Shown here one piece after another: positions 4,980 to 12,818 of a stretch of 12,818 nucleotides of DNA. The stretch is from an uncultured bacterium (lineage in GTDB: Bacteria; Planctomycetota; UBA1135; GCA-002686595), in NCBI GenBank assembly GCA_902826945.1, contig CADEGS010000125.1:1-12818 (forward strand). Direction: 5' to 3'. Both the position numbers and the translations under genes were made by a program. The notes beneath the pieces are model-generated. The model worked only from the letters and a program-made list of their open reading frames with translations, was not told the origin of the DNA and searched no databases. Every line of letters starts with the position of its first letter. Positions within the stretch are counted from its first letter, which is position 1.

Positions 4980-7028
4980 ATGAAGGACGGACGCCGCACG
5001 ACGAGCGAGCCGGGCGAGCGCCGAGCGAGCCCGCTCGAGCGCGTGCGCAAGCGCGACGGGCGCGAGGTGCCCTTCGACCGCGCGAAGATCCGCGACGCGA
5101 TCGCGGCCGCGATGGACGCGGTGGGGGACGACGACCCGCTCTTCGCCGCCGAGGTGGCCGGCGTGGTCGAGCTGGCGCTGGCCGACCGCGCGCAGGCCGC
5201 GGGCGGGGGCACCGTGCCCGCCATCGAGGAGATCCAGGACCTGGTCGAGCGCGCGCTGATGGACCTCGGCCGTCCGGCCGTGGCCAAGGCCTACATCCTC
5301 TACCGCGACCGCCGCGCGCGGCTGCGCGCCGCGCTGCACGTTCACTCGCGCGCGCGCGGGCCCCTGCGCGTGCGCGAGCCGGAGGGGCTCGGCCCGTGGA
5401 GCAAGGGCCGCATCGTCGCCGCGCTGGTCGAGGAGGCCGAGCTCGCGCGCCCGCAGGCCGAGGAGATCGCCGCGGCGGTCGAGCGGCGCGTCTTCGCCTC
5501 GGGCTGGAAGCGCATCTCGACCGGCCTGGTGCGCGAGCTCGTCGCGAGCGAGCTGTTCGAGCGCGGCTGGACGCAGGCCCTGCGCCGCCAGGAGGCGATC
5601 GCGCTGGGGCGCGCCGACCTGCGGCGCCTGCTCGAGCGCGGCGCCGCGGCGGACTGGGAGCCGGAGGCGCGCGCCGGGGCGGCCGGCGGCGCCGCGGCCA
5701 GCCTGGGCGGCGAGTGCCTGGCGCGCTTCGCGCTCGAGGAGCTCCTGCCGGAGGAGATCGCCGAGCTGCACCGCGCAGGCGACCTGCACGTGGAGGACCT
5801 GCGCGCCTGCGACCGCCCGCTCGTGCTCTCGCTCGAGGCCGAGCTCCTGGCCGGGCCGGGCGAGGACGGCCCGCGGCGGCTGGCGGGCGAGCTCGCCCAG
5901 GTCGCCGGCGCGGTCGCGCGCGAGATCGTGCTCGAGGAGCCGCTGGCGCTCCTCGCGCACCTTCCCGAGGGCGCGCTCGAGGGCTGGCTCGACGGCCTGT
6001 GCGCGCTGGCGTGCGCGGCCGGCCTGCGCCTGGGCCTCTCGGCGCGCGAGCGCCCGGCCGCGGGGCTGCCCGAGGCGCTCCTGCGCGCGCTCGCCGCGGC
6101 GCCGGCGGCGCGCGCGCCGCGCCTCTACCTCGCCGGCCGCGCGCTCGAGCAGGAGCTCGCGCACGCGCCGGAGCGCGCGCCTCTCTACGAGGAGCTCCTC
6201 GCCGCCGAGCGCCTCGTGCCCGCGTGGGGCGACCGCGAGCAGGACTTCGTCGCGCCCGGCTGCCACCGCCGGCGCGGCGAGCGCGGCGCGATCGCCTGCC
6301 TGGGCGCCGTCGCGCTCGACCTGCCGCGCCTGGCGCGGCGCTCCGGCGCCTGGCGCGAGGACCTGTTCCAGGGCGGGCTGACCGAGCTCGTGCGCGCGGC
6401 GCTCGAGGTGGCGCGCGCGCTGGAGCGCTTCCAGCGCCGCGCGCGCCGCGCGCTGCCCTTCGCGCGCGCGTCGTTCGCGCTCGTGCCGGTCGGCCTGCGC
6501 GAGGCGCTGCGCGTGCTCGGCGACGGCGCGCCGGACGCCGACCAGGGCGCGCGCGCGCTGGGCCTGCTGGCCGAGGCCGCGGCGCGCTTCGCCGACGCCG
6601 ACACGCCCACCTGCGTGCCGACGCCCTTCTTCGGCGCGCGCGCCGCGCGCCGCTTCGCCTGGCTCGACGCGCGCCGCGCGGCCGAGGAGAGCGGGCGCCA
6701 GAGCTGGCTCTTCGCCGAGGCCGCCGGCGAGGGCGAGCCGTGCTACACGCACGGCTTCGCGCTGGCCGGCCCGCGCGGCGCCGGCGCCGCGCCCGGCCGG
6801 CTCGAGGCCGAGCTCCTGCGCACGCTCCCCGCCGGCGCCTGCGCGCCCGTCCCCGGCGCGGCGGAGGAGGCCGCGCTGCGCGAGGCCGAGCCGCGCCTCT
6901 CCGCCTGGAAGCGCTTCGAGCTCCTGCGCCGCGCCCACGCCGGCGAGGTCGAGCTCGAGCTGTTCCCCGCGCCGCGCCTCGCGCGCCCGCGCGAGACCCG
7001 TCCCGCACCCTTGCGACCGCTCCGCTGA
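4980..7028 (+). CDS. tandem ATP-cone protein with degenerate NrdD-like (class III ribonucleotide reductase) region
   Basis: A 682-aa soluble protein of unassigned function. Residues 20-113 form a clear ATP cone (VRKRDGREVPFDRAKI ... AKAYILYRDRRARLR), as in reductase large subunits. Residues about 128-205 look like a second, weaker cone (SKGRIVAALVEEAEL ... ISTGLVRELVASELF). Further on, LHRAGDLHVEDL at 263-274 recalls NrdD's HxxGdihxHDL, and GAVALDLPRLARRSG at 442-456 recalls its vTiNLPRiA. C428 (PGCHRR) sits where NrdD carries its CCRL active-site region. However, I see no C-terminal RVxGY-type glycyl-radical motif and no paired CxxC zinc site, and the distance between the two shared motifs is much shorter than in true NrdD. 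A catalytically dead, allosteric or regulatory derivative is the likeliest reading; a very divergent reductase is the alternative. It lies 16 bases after nrdR and ends 4 bases before smc, so it is probably cotranscribed with both and under the NrdR box. Confidence 0.7.
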   Translation: MKDGRRTTSEPGERRASPLERVRKRDGREVPFDRAKIRDAIAAAMDAVGDDDPLFAAEVAGVVELALADRAQAAGGGTVPAIEEIQDLVERALMDLGRPAVAKAYILYRDRRARLRAALHVHSRARGPLRVREPEGLGPWSKGRIVAALVEEAELARPQAEEIAAAVERRVFASGWKRISTGLVRELVASELFERGWTQALRRQEAIALGRADLRRLLERGAAADWEPEARAGAAGGAAASLGGECLARFALEELLPEEIAELHRAGDLHVEDLRACDRPLVLSLEAELLAGPGEDGPRRLAGELAQVAGAVAREIVLEEPLALLAHLPEGALEGWLDGLCALACAAGLRLGLSARERPAAGLPEALLRALAAAPAARAPRLYLAGRALEQELAHAPERAPLYEELLAAERLVPAWGDREQDFVAPGCHRRRGERGAIACLGAVALDLPRLARRSGAWREDLFQGGLTELVRAALEVARALERFQRRARRALPFARASFALVPVGLREALRVLGDGAPDADQGARALGLLAEAAARFADADTPTCVPTPFFGARAARRFAWLDARRAAEESGRQSWLFAEAAGEGEPCYTHGFALAGPRGAGAAPGRLEAELLRTLPAGACAPVPGAAEEAALREAEPRLSAWKRFELLRRAHAGEVELELFPAPRLARPRETRPAPLRPLR

Positions 7029-7032
7029 CCTC

Positions 7033-10000
7033 ATGCGCCTGAAACGACTCGAACTGTTCGGCTTCAAGTCCTTCGCGGATCGCACCGTGCTGGACTTCGA
7101 GAACACCGTGGTCGGCATCGTCGGCCCCAACGGGTGCGGCAAGAGCAACGTCGTGGACGGCGTGCGCTGGGTGCTGGGCGAGCAGCGCGCGTCCTCGATG
7201 CGCGGCGGCGAGATGGCGGACGTGATCTTCAAGGGCTCCGCCTCGCGCCCGGCGCTGGCCATGGCCGAGGTCACGATGGTGCTCGACAACGCCTGCGACT
7301 CGCTGGAGGGCCGCGGCGCCGAGGTGGCGATCACGCGCCGCGTGTTCAAGAGCGGCGAGGGCGAGTACCTGATCGACGGCGAGCGCGTGCGCCTCAAGGA
7401 CGTGCGCGAGATGCTGTACGGCACGGGCCTGGGCAGCCGCGGCTACGCCTTCCTCGAGCAGGGCAAGATCGACGCCGTGCTGTCGGCCAACGCGGTCGAG
7501 CGCCGCACGATCTTCGAGGAGGCGGCCGGCATCAGCCGCTACCGCCAGCGCATCAAGGAGACCGCCTCGAAGCTGCAGCGCGTCGAGGCCGACCTCCTGC
7601 GCCTGGACGACGTGCTGGGCGAGCTGGAGAAGCGCGAGCGCTCGCTGAAGATCCAGGCCGGGCGCGCGCAGCGCTTCCTCGAGGCGCGCGAGCAGTGGAC
7701 CCGCGAGGGCCTGCGCCACGCGCGCCACGCGCTGGCCGCGCTGCGCGCCGAGGCGCGCGCGCAGGCGGCGGCGCTGGCCGCGCTCGAGGGCGAGGCCGAT
7801 ACCTGCCGGCGCGCGCGCTCGGACGCGGAGCGCGACGCGGGCGAGCTGGCGCGCTCGCAGGAGGAGGCCAAGGGCGAGGTCGAGCGCCTGGGCGCCCAGG
7901 CGCGCCAGCAGGCGGAAGACCTGCGCGCGCTGGACGAGCGCGTGGCCGAGCTCGGCGCGCGCGTCGAGGCCTGGCGCGAGAGCGCGGCCGAGGAGCTGGA
8001 GCGCGCGCGCGGCCTCGAGGAGCGCCTGGCCGAGCGCGCCGAGCAGGCCGCGGCCTTGCGCGCCGAGGTCGAGCGGGCCGGCCAGGAGGCGGCGCGCGCC
8101 GAGGCCCAGGCGAGCGAGCTCGAGGAGGCGCGCCGCGGCGCGCAGCAGGCCTGCGACGGCGCGCGCGCGGCGCTCGAGCGCGCCAACGCGTCCGTGCTCG
8201 AGCTGCTCGACGCGCGCACGTCGTGGAAGAACCGCGTGCAGCACCTGGCCGAGCTGCAGGGGCCGCTCGGCGAGCGCGCGGCGCGCGCGCGCGAGCGCGG
8301 GCACGAGGCGCGGGCCGCGGCCGACGAGGCCAGCGCGCAGGCCCGGAGCGGCGCCGAGCGCCTGGAGAGCGAGCGCGCCGCGCACGAGGCGCTGGCGGCG
8401 GAGCGCGCGGCGCTCGAGCAGGAGCTCGCGCGGCGCGCCGGGCGCGTGCGCGAGCTCGACGCGGCGCGCGCCGAGGCCGAGCTCGAGGTCGCGCGGCTGG
8501 CCTCGCGCCAGGCGGCGCTGCTCGACTGGGAGCGCGAGCGCGAGGGGCTCGAGCGCGGCTCGCGCGGCCTGCTCGAGGGCGTCGCCGACGAGCGGCTGCA
8601 GCTCTCGGGCCAGGTGCTCGGGCTGGTCGCGGACCACCTGCGCGCGGACTCGTCGCTGGCCCGGGCGCTCGACGCGGCGCTGGCCGCGCGCGCCCAGGCG
8701 CTGGTGCTCTCCGCGCCCGAGGACGCCGCGCGCGCGCTCGCCTGGCTGAAGCAGGGCGAGCTCGGGCGGGCCAGCCTGGTGGTGGCCGGCAGCCTGGCGC
8801 CAGGGGCCGAGCTCGGCGCCGCGAGCGCGGAGCTCTTGGCGGAGCCGGGCGTCGAGGGCGCGCTGGTCGAGCGCATCCAGGTCGAGCCGGGCTACGAGGC
8901 GCTGGCGCGCGTGTGCCTGGCGGACGTCGTGCTGGTGCGCGACCTCGCGCAGGCGCTGGAGCTCGTCGCGCGCCATCCGCGGGCGCGCTGCGTCACGCGC
9001 GAGGGCGATCTGATCGACGCCGCCGGCCTCGACGGTGGCCACATCGCGCTGGCCCAGGGGCCGGTCGGCCGGCGCTCGCACGCCGCGGACCTCGCCCAGG
9101 AGCGCGCGCGCGTGGGCCAGGAGCTCGAGCGCCTGGAGCACACGATCGCCGCCGAGCGCGCGCTCGAGGCGTCCGAGCGCGCGCGCCTGGCGCAGCTCGC
9201 CGAGCGTTGCCTGGCGGGCGAGCGCGAGCTGGCGCGGCTGCGCGGCGAGGTGGAAGCCGCCCAGGGGCGGCGCGCGGAGCTCGAGCGCTCGCTCGAGCAC
9301 TTCGAGCGCGAGGAGAGCGGCCTGTCGGCCGAGCTGGAGCGCGCCGAGGGCGATCTGGTCGAGGCGCGCCGCCGGGATCAGGAGGCGGAGCAGCGCTTCG
9401 GCGACGAGCGCCGCCGGCTGGAGCAGCTCGAGCGCGAGCGCGGGGCCCTGGAGGAGCGGCGCGAGGCGCTGGCCTCGGAGGCCCAGCGCGCGCGGCTCGA
9501 GGCGCGCGCCCACCACGAGCGCCTGCAGAGCCTGGAGCTGCGCGAGCGCGAGCGCGAGCACGAGTGCGCGCAGACCGGGCTCGAGCTCGAGCGCGCGCGG
9601 CGCCTGGCGGGCGAGCGCAGCGCCAGCGCCGACGCGGGCGAGCGCGAGCGCGACGAGCTGCGGCTGGAGCGCGAGGGGCTCCTGGCGCAGCGCACGCTGC
9701 TCGAGGAAGAGCTGGCGGCCGCGCGCGAGCGCGAGCGCACGGGCACGGACTCCCTGCAGCTCCTGCGCCAGCGCGGGGAGACGATCACGGAGGAGCTCGA
9801 GAAGCTGCTGGCGCGGGTCGCGGACGGACGGCTGGCGCACCAGCGCATCGAGCTCGCGATCGAGGAGCTCGCGCGGCGCGTCGAGGAGGACTTCGCGCTG
9901 TCCTGCGTGCGGCTGCTCGAGGGCTTCGAGCCCGAGGCCGAGCTGCTGGCGCCCGACGGGCTGGCGCTGGCGGCGCTGGCCGAGCGCGTGGCCGCCCTCA

Positions 10001-10794
10001 AGGGCGAGATGGACCGCTGCGGTCCGGTCAACCTCGAGGCGGTCGACGAGCTGGCCGAGGTGGCCCAGCGCCTGGGCTTCATGGGCGGCCAGCGCGCGGA
10101 CCTCGAGCAGGCCAAGCGCGCCCTGCAGGGCACGATCGAGAAGCTGAACGTGGAGAGCGAGCGGCGCTTCGTCGAGACCTTCGAGCAGGTCCGCACGAGC
10201 TTCCGCGCCATCTTCCGCCAGCTCTTCGGCGGCGGCAACGCGGACATCCTGCTGCTCGACCAGGAGCACGTGCTCGACTCCGGCCTGGAGATCGTCGCCC
10301 GACCCCCGGGGCGCGAGTCGCTGCCGATCAGCCTGCTCTCCGGCGGACAGCGCACGATGACCGCCCTGGCGCTGCTCTTCGCGGTCTTCCGCGCGCAGCC
10401 CAGCCCCTTCTGCGTGCTGGACGAGGTGGACGCCGCGCTGGACGACGCCAACATCGGGCGCTTCCTGTCGCTGCTCTCGGGCACCGAGCTCGGCTCCCAG
10501 TTCCTGATCGTCACGCACAACAAGGGCACGATGTCCGCCTGCCACTCGCTGTACGGCGTCACGATGGCCGTGCGCGGCGTGAGCCACGTGGTCTCGGTCG
10601 AGCTCTCCGACGTCGACGACTTCGTGCCGGAGGCGACCGGCGCCGCCCAGGTCCAGGGCGCAGCGCCGCGGCCCGCCAGCGCGCCGCGGGAGGCGGACGG
10701 GCACACGCTGGTCCCCTTCCGCCCCTCGCAGCCGGTCGAGGCAGAGGCCGTCCTGGCAGAGCGCGAGGACGCGGAGGTCGAGGTGTCCCCCTGA
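7033..10794 (+). CDS. smc: chromosome segregation/condensation ATPase SMC
   Basis: A 1253-aa SMC ATPase that loops and compacts newly replicated DNA, normally with ScpA and ScpB (not in this window). The N-terminal head has Walker A GPNGCGKSN at 31-39 and the bacterial SMC segment FLEQGKIDAVLS...RRTIFEEAAGISRYR. Long Glu/Arg/Ala-rich coiled coils (about 170-510 and 680-990) flank a hinge at about 517-675 that contains GDLIDAAGLDGGH. The C-terminal head has RCGPVNLEAV from 995, the ABC signature LLSGGQRTMTAL at 1101-1112, Walker B FCVLDEVDAALDDAN from 1126 and the H-loop histidine H1162. The signature reads SGGQR rather than the common SGGEK. A 57-residue, Pro/Ala/Glu-rich tail (1197-1253) extends past the head and makes the protein slightly longer than usual. 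The ATG is four bases after the preceding stop, with no Shine-Dalgarno sequence, suggesting coupled translation. Confidence 0.97.
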   Translation: MRLKRLELFGFKSFADRTVLDFENTVVGIVGPNGCGKSNVVDGVRWVLGEQRASSMRGGEMADVIFKGSASRPALAMAEVTMVLDNACDSLEGRGAEVAITRRVFKSGEGEYLIDGERVRLKDVREMLYGTGLGSRGYAFLEQGKIDAVLSANAVERRTIFEEAAGISRYRQRIKETASKLQRVEADLLRLDDVLGELEKRERSLKIQAGRAQRFLEAREQWTREGLRHARHALAALRAEARAQAAALAALEGEADTCRRARSDAERDAGELARSQEEAKGEVERLGAQARQQAEDLRALDERVAELGARVEAWRESAAEELERARGLEERLAERAEQAAALRAEVERAGQEAARAEAQASELEEARRGAQQACDGARAALERANASVLELLDARTSWKNRVQHLAELQGPLGERAARARERGHEARAAADEASAQARSGAERLESERAAHEALAAERAALEQELARRAGRVRELDAARAEAELEVARLASRQAALLDWEREREGLERGSRGLLEGVADERLQLSGQVLGLVADHLRADSSLARALDAALAARAQALVLSAPEDAARALAWLKQGELGRASLVVAGSLAPGAELGAASAELLAEPGVEGALVERIQVEPGYEALARVCLADVVLVRDLAQALELVARHPRARCVTREGDLIDAAGLDGGHIALAQGPVGRRSHAADLAQERARVGQELERLEHTIAAERALEASERARLAQLAERCLAGERELARLRGEVEAAQGRRAELERSLEHFEREESGLSAELERAEGDLVEARRRDQEAEQRFGDERRRLEQLERERGALEERREALASEAQRARLEARAHHERLQSLELREREREHECAQTGLELERARRLAGERSASADAGERERDELRLEREGLLAQRTLLEEELAAARERERTGTDSLQLLRQRGETITEELEKLLARVADGRLAHQRIELAIEELARRVEEDFALSCVRLLEGFEPEAELLAPDGLALAALAERVAALKGEMDRCGPVNLEAVDELAEVAQRLGFMGGQRADLEQAKRALQGTIEKLNVESERRFVETFEQVRTSFRAIFRQLFGGGNADILLLDQEHVLDSGLEIVARPPGRESLPISLLSGGQRTMTALALLFAVFRAQPSPFCVLDEVDAALDDANIGRFLSLLSGTELGSQFLIVTHNKGTMSACHSLYGVTMAVRGVSHVVSVELSDVDDFVPEATGAAQVQGAAPRPASAPREADGHTLVPFRPSQPVEAEAVLAEREDAEVEVSP

Positions 10795-10968
10795 GGTCGC
10801 CCGGCGCGCGCCAGGGCTCGGGCGTCCAGCGCCCGGCCGGGGACCGCCGCTCGCCGCCGTTCGCATCCGGGCTGCCGGCCGCGTATCACCTTGGCTCGCG
10901 GGCCACGGCCGGCCGATGGGATGGGGCAGGCCGGGGGACCTGCACCGGAGCACGCAGGATGTTCTCGC
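10795..10968. other. 174-bp intergenic region after smc, with a small hairpin
   Basis: No gene is supported here. CGGGCG at 10819-10824 pairs with CGCCCG at 10830-10835 around a five-base loop, and a GGCGCGCGCC palindrome lies just before it. Either might help end smc transcription, but no T-run follows. A weak promoter-like pair, TTCGCA at 10860-10865 and TATCAC at 10884-10889 with an 18-base spacer, could serve the next gene. An in-frame TTG at 10891 opens a longer reading frame that I do not accept as the start. Confidence 0.3.
10956..10959 (+). promoter_or_regulatory. ribosome binding site deciding the M14-like gene start
   Basis: AGGA within GCAGGA lies nine bases before the ATG at 10969. 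It is the best Shine-Dalgarno candidate in the window. It supports this ATG, which also begins a good signal peptide, over the upstream TTG at 10891. Confidence 0.5.
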
Positions 10969-12708
10969 ATGGGTGTTGAGCGGGGTGTTGAGCGCGCGCG
11001 CCGCGCCGGTCTGCTGGCCGCGCTCGCGCTGGCCGGCGCAGGCTCGGCCGGGGCGCAGGAGCCGGCCGCGCCGGCGGTCGCGAGCGACGTCGCGGCGGAG
11101 GTCGCGCGCTACCACGCGCTCGGCGACTGGGAGGCGTTGCTCTCCTCCTGGCTCGGCAGCGGCCTGTGCGAGGAGCTGTCGCTCGGCCGCAGCTTCGGCG
11201 AGCGCAAGCTCTTCGGCGTGCAGTTCGGCGGCTGGGGGCAGACGCCGCTCGCCGAGCGCACGACGGTCTTCCTGGTGGGCGGTCTCGACGGCGTCTCCTT
11301 GTCGGGCGCGGAGGCGGTCGTGCGAGCCGTGGGCGCGCTCCTGTCGATGCCCGACCGGCTGCCGGCGGACGTGACCTTCGTCGCCATCCCCTGGGCCAAC
11401 CCCGACGGGCTGGAGCGCACGCGCGCGGGGGGCGCCGGCGACGGCCGCAACGATCGCCCGCTGGACGACGACCTCGACGGCCAGGTCGACGAGGACGGCC
11501 CCGACGACATGGACGGCGATGGCCTGATCCTGGATCTCCTGGTCGAGGATCCGGCCGGATCCTGGGCGCGCTGCACCGACGGCCGCTTCCTGCGCTCCGC
11601 GTTGCCGGGCGAGGCGCCGCGCTACACGCTGGCGCGCGAAGGGCGCGACGAGGACCGCGACGGTCGCTACAACGAGGACGGTGTGGGAGGCGTCGCGCCC
11701 GAGCGCAACTTCCCGGCGGACTGGCGCGGGCCGCTCCTCGACCGCTCCGGCGGCCAGTGGCCGCTCTCCGAGCCCTGCGCGCGCGCCCTCGCGGACCTGA
11801 TCCTGGCGCGCAAGAGCGCGGTGGTGCTGCTCTTCCAGGGCAACCACGGCGATCTGGCGCTGCCGCTGCGCGCGCCGCTGGACTCCGGCGCGCTCGACGG
11901 GGCCGCCTGGGACCGGCAAGCGTTCGCGACGCTGCGCTCGCTCTTCGCGCGCGCGACCGACCGTCCGCTGGCCGCGGAGCCGCCCAGCGCGCGCACGGGC
12001 GAGAGCCCGCCGGGCAACCCCCTCGACTGGCTGTACGGGACGCTGGGGGTCCTGGCGGCCGAGGTCGCCTGCTGGGGACCGGACATCGAGTCCAGCGCGA
12101 GCGACGCGCGCGACGCGCGCTTCGTGCCCGGCGAATGGAGCACGGAGGCCCGCCTCTCCGCCCCGGAGCTGCGCGAGCTCTCCGACGACGACCGCTCCTG
12201 GCTGCGCTGGCTGGACGACACGCGCGGCGGGCTGGGCTTCATCGACTGGCAGCCGGTCGACCTCGGCGACGGCAGGCAGGGCCTGGTCGGCGGCTGGGAG
12301 CCCTGGACCTGCACCAACCCGCCGCTGGCGGTCCTCGACCAGGCGCTGGCGGGCGTCGAGCGCTTCGTGCTGGACGTGGCCCTGGCGTTGCCGCGCCTGG
12401 ACCTCGAGCTGGTCGAGGCGCGCCGCGACGGAGGGCTGTGCATCCTGCGCGCCCGCGTGCGCAACTCCGGAGCGCTCGCCGCCGGCCTGCTCGCGGCCAG
12501 TCCCGCGAGCCGCCTGTCGGTCGAGCTCGAGCTCTCCGAAGGCGTCCTCTTGCTCGCGGGGGAGACCCTGCACGCGCTCGCTCCGGTGCCCGGCTCGGGT
12601 GCGGGGGAGGAGCTTTCGTGGCTGCTGGTGGCGCCCGAGGGCTCCGTGTTCACCTTCCGCGTGCGCTCGCCCTGGAGCGCGACCGCCGTGCACGAGGTGC
12701 GGCTGTGA
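10969..12708 (+). CDS. exported M14 carboxypeptidase-like protein, probably inactive, with DxDxDG loops
   Basis: A 579-aa secreted protein. Residues 1 to about 30 form a signal peptide (Arg-rich n-region, LLAALALAGAGSAGA, cleavage likely AGA|QE). The rest follows the order of M14 zinc carboxypeptidases: GGLDGVS at 104-110 where HGxE is expected, IPWANPDG at 140-147, PERNFP at 244-249 where NRNFP is expected, LLFQGNHG at 287-294 where the third zinc His is expected, and GLVGGWEPW...NPP before a C-terminal beta domain. The first His/Glu pair and third His seem replaced (D107, S110, Q290), so it is probably a non-catalytic relative. Three Ca-binding-like loops occur: D166/D168/D170-G171, D180/D182/D184-G185 and D227/D229/D231-G232. 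A lost but divergent catalytic site cannot be excluded without alignment. The stop overlaps the next start by four bases (GTGA), implying coupled expression. Confidence 0.72.
   Translation: MGVERGVERARRAGLLAALALAGAGSAGAQEPAAPAVASDVAAEVARYHALGDWEALLSSWLGSGLCEELSLGRSFGERKLFGVQFGGWGQTPLAERTTVFLVGGLDGVSLSGAEAVVRAVGALLSMPDRLPADVTFVAIPWANPDGLERTRAGGAGDGRNDRPLDDDLDGQVDEDGPDDMDGDGLILDLLVEDPAGSWARCTDGRFLRSALPGEAPRYTLAREGRDEDRDGRYNEDGVGGVAPERNFPADWRGPLLDRSGGQWPLSEPCARALADLILARKSAVVLLFQGNHGDLALPLRAPLDSGALDGAAWDRQAFATLRSLFARATDRPLAAEPPSARTGESPPGNPLDWLYGTLGVLAAEVACWGPDIESSASDARDARFVPGEWSTEARLSAPELRELSDDDRSWLRWLDDTRGGLGFIDWQPVDLGDGRQGLVGGWEPWTCTNPPLAVLDQALAGVERFVLDVALALPRLDLELVEARRDGGLCILRARVRNSGALAAGLLAASPASRLSVELELSEGVLLLAGETLHALAPVPGSGAGEELSWLLVAPEGSVFTFRVRSPWSATAVHEVRL
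10972..10995 (+). repeat. 12-bp tandem duplication in the signal peptide
   Basis: GGTGTTGAGCGG at 10972-10983 is repeated with one change at 10984-10995. The gene reads the two copies as GVER-GVER, lengthening the charged n-region of the signal peptide. It is probably a slippage duplication that keeps the frame. Confidence 0.6.
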
Positions 12709-12818
12709 GGGCGCACGTGGCCGGCTGGGCGCTGGGCGTCCTCGCCGCTGGAGTGGTGGGACCGGCGCGCGGCCAGCAGCCCGCGGGCGCGCCCGCCGGC
12801 GGCCCACAGCTCGCGGGC
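12705..12818 (+). CDS. exported protein, 5' part only (runs off the window)
   Basis: A GTG at 12705 overlaps the TGA of the M14-like gene (GTGA) and opens a frame of 38 codons without a stop to the window edge. The translation MRAHVAGWALGVLAAGVV, ending in GPARGQQ, has the form of a signal peptide: one Arg and one His, then a hydrophobic stretch, then small residues with probable cleavage near ARG|QQ. The mature part visible is a Pro/Ala/Gly/Gln linker with no recognisable domain. The overlap suggests translational coupling and a function linked to the M14-like protein. A second M14-like protein is possible but not shown by these residues. Confidence 0.6.
   Translation, partial: MRAHVAGWALGVLAAGVVGPARGQQPAGAPAGGPQLAG

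Noticed and set aside
3251..5287. 678-codon - strand frame across mnmE, nrdR and the start of the ATP-cone gene
   Set aside because: Ser/Ala/Arg-rich shadow without motifs; the opposite strand carries mnmE and nrdR with complete signatures.
10891..10968. Longer M14-like protein from TTG 10891
   Set aside because: The ATG at 10969 has a Shine-Dalgarno sequence and places the signal peptide at the N-terminus.
7134..10979. 1281-codon + strand frame overlapping smc in another frame
   Set aside because: Arg/Gly/Ala-rich shadow of smc; the smc frame carries all ATPase motifs and coiled-coil composition.
4885..12807. Uninterrupted 2640-codon frame on the - strand opposite nrdR, the ATP-cone gene, smc and the M14-like gene
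   Set aside because: Low-complexity Arg/Ala/Leu translation with no domain. In DNA this rich in G+C, stop codons are rare opposite real genes, and the + strand genes here are well supported by conserved motifs.
1..12818. tRNA, rRNA, CRISPR array, transposase or phage genes
   Set aside because: No cloverleaf, conserved rRNA segment, regular spaced repeats or mobile-element proteins were recognised on either strand.

Overview
The window is a compact, very G+C-rich stretch of bacterial chromosome (roughly three quarters G+C by eye) in which every supportable gene lies on the + strand. Alternative start codons (TTG, GTG), mostly absent Shine-Dalgarno sequences, and a secreted M14-carboxypeptidase-like protein with Asp-rich DxDxDG loops suggest an uncultured or poorly sampled high-GC bacterium, most likely Planctomycetota. 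That placement is inference from gene style, not from a marker-gene tree.

Layout: (1) 1-947 holds a possible promoter and a YfcE/MJ0936-type metallophosphoesterase. (2) 1003-4397 holds the common housekeeping pair yidC (membrane insertase) and mnmE (tRNA-modification GTPase). They are separated only by a 65-bp imperfect inverted-repeat element that supplies yidC's stop codon. (3) 4398-7028 is a nucleotide-sensing module. It contains a good NrdR box over a TTGACA -35 hexamer, an all-G:C hairpin ending 2 nt before the nrdR start, nrdR itself, and a 682-aa protein. That protein has two ATP-cone-like domains and a region resembling class III ribonucleotide reductase (NrdD) that lacks the glycyl-radical and zinc-site motifs. 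(4) 7033-10794 is smc, starting 4 nt after the previous stop. (5) After a 174-nt gap, 10969-12708 encodes an exported M14-like protein whose zinc ligands look substituted. Its stop overlaps (GTGA) the start of a second exported protein that runs off the window.

How the genes may work together: yidC-mnmE-nrdR-ATP-cone protein-smc are close enough to be read as one unit, with an internal NrdR-controlled promoter. NrdR represses ribonucleotide reductase genes when dATP is high. Here its box lies upstream of its own gene, of a reductase-derived ATP-cone protein and of the chromosome-condensation ATPase, so dNTP level could feed back on all three. The most novel item is the ATP-cone/NrdD-like protein beside nrdR, which looks like a reductase-derived pseudoenzyme or allosteric sensor. 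No RNA gene, CRISPR array, insertion sequence with transposase, or replication origin was seen.
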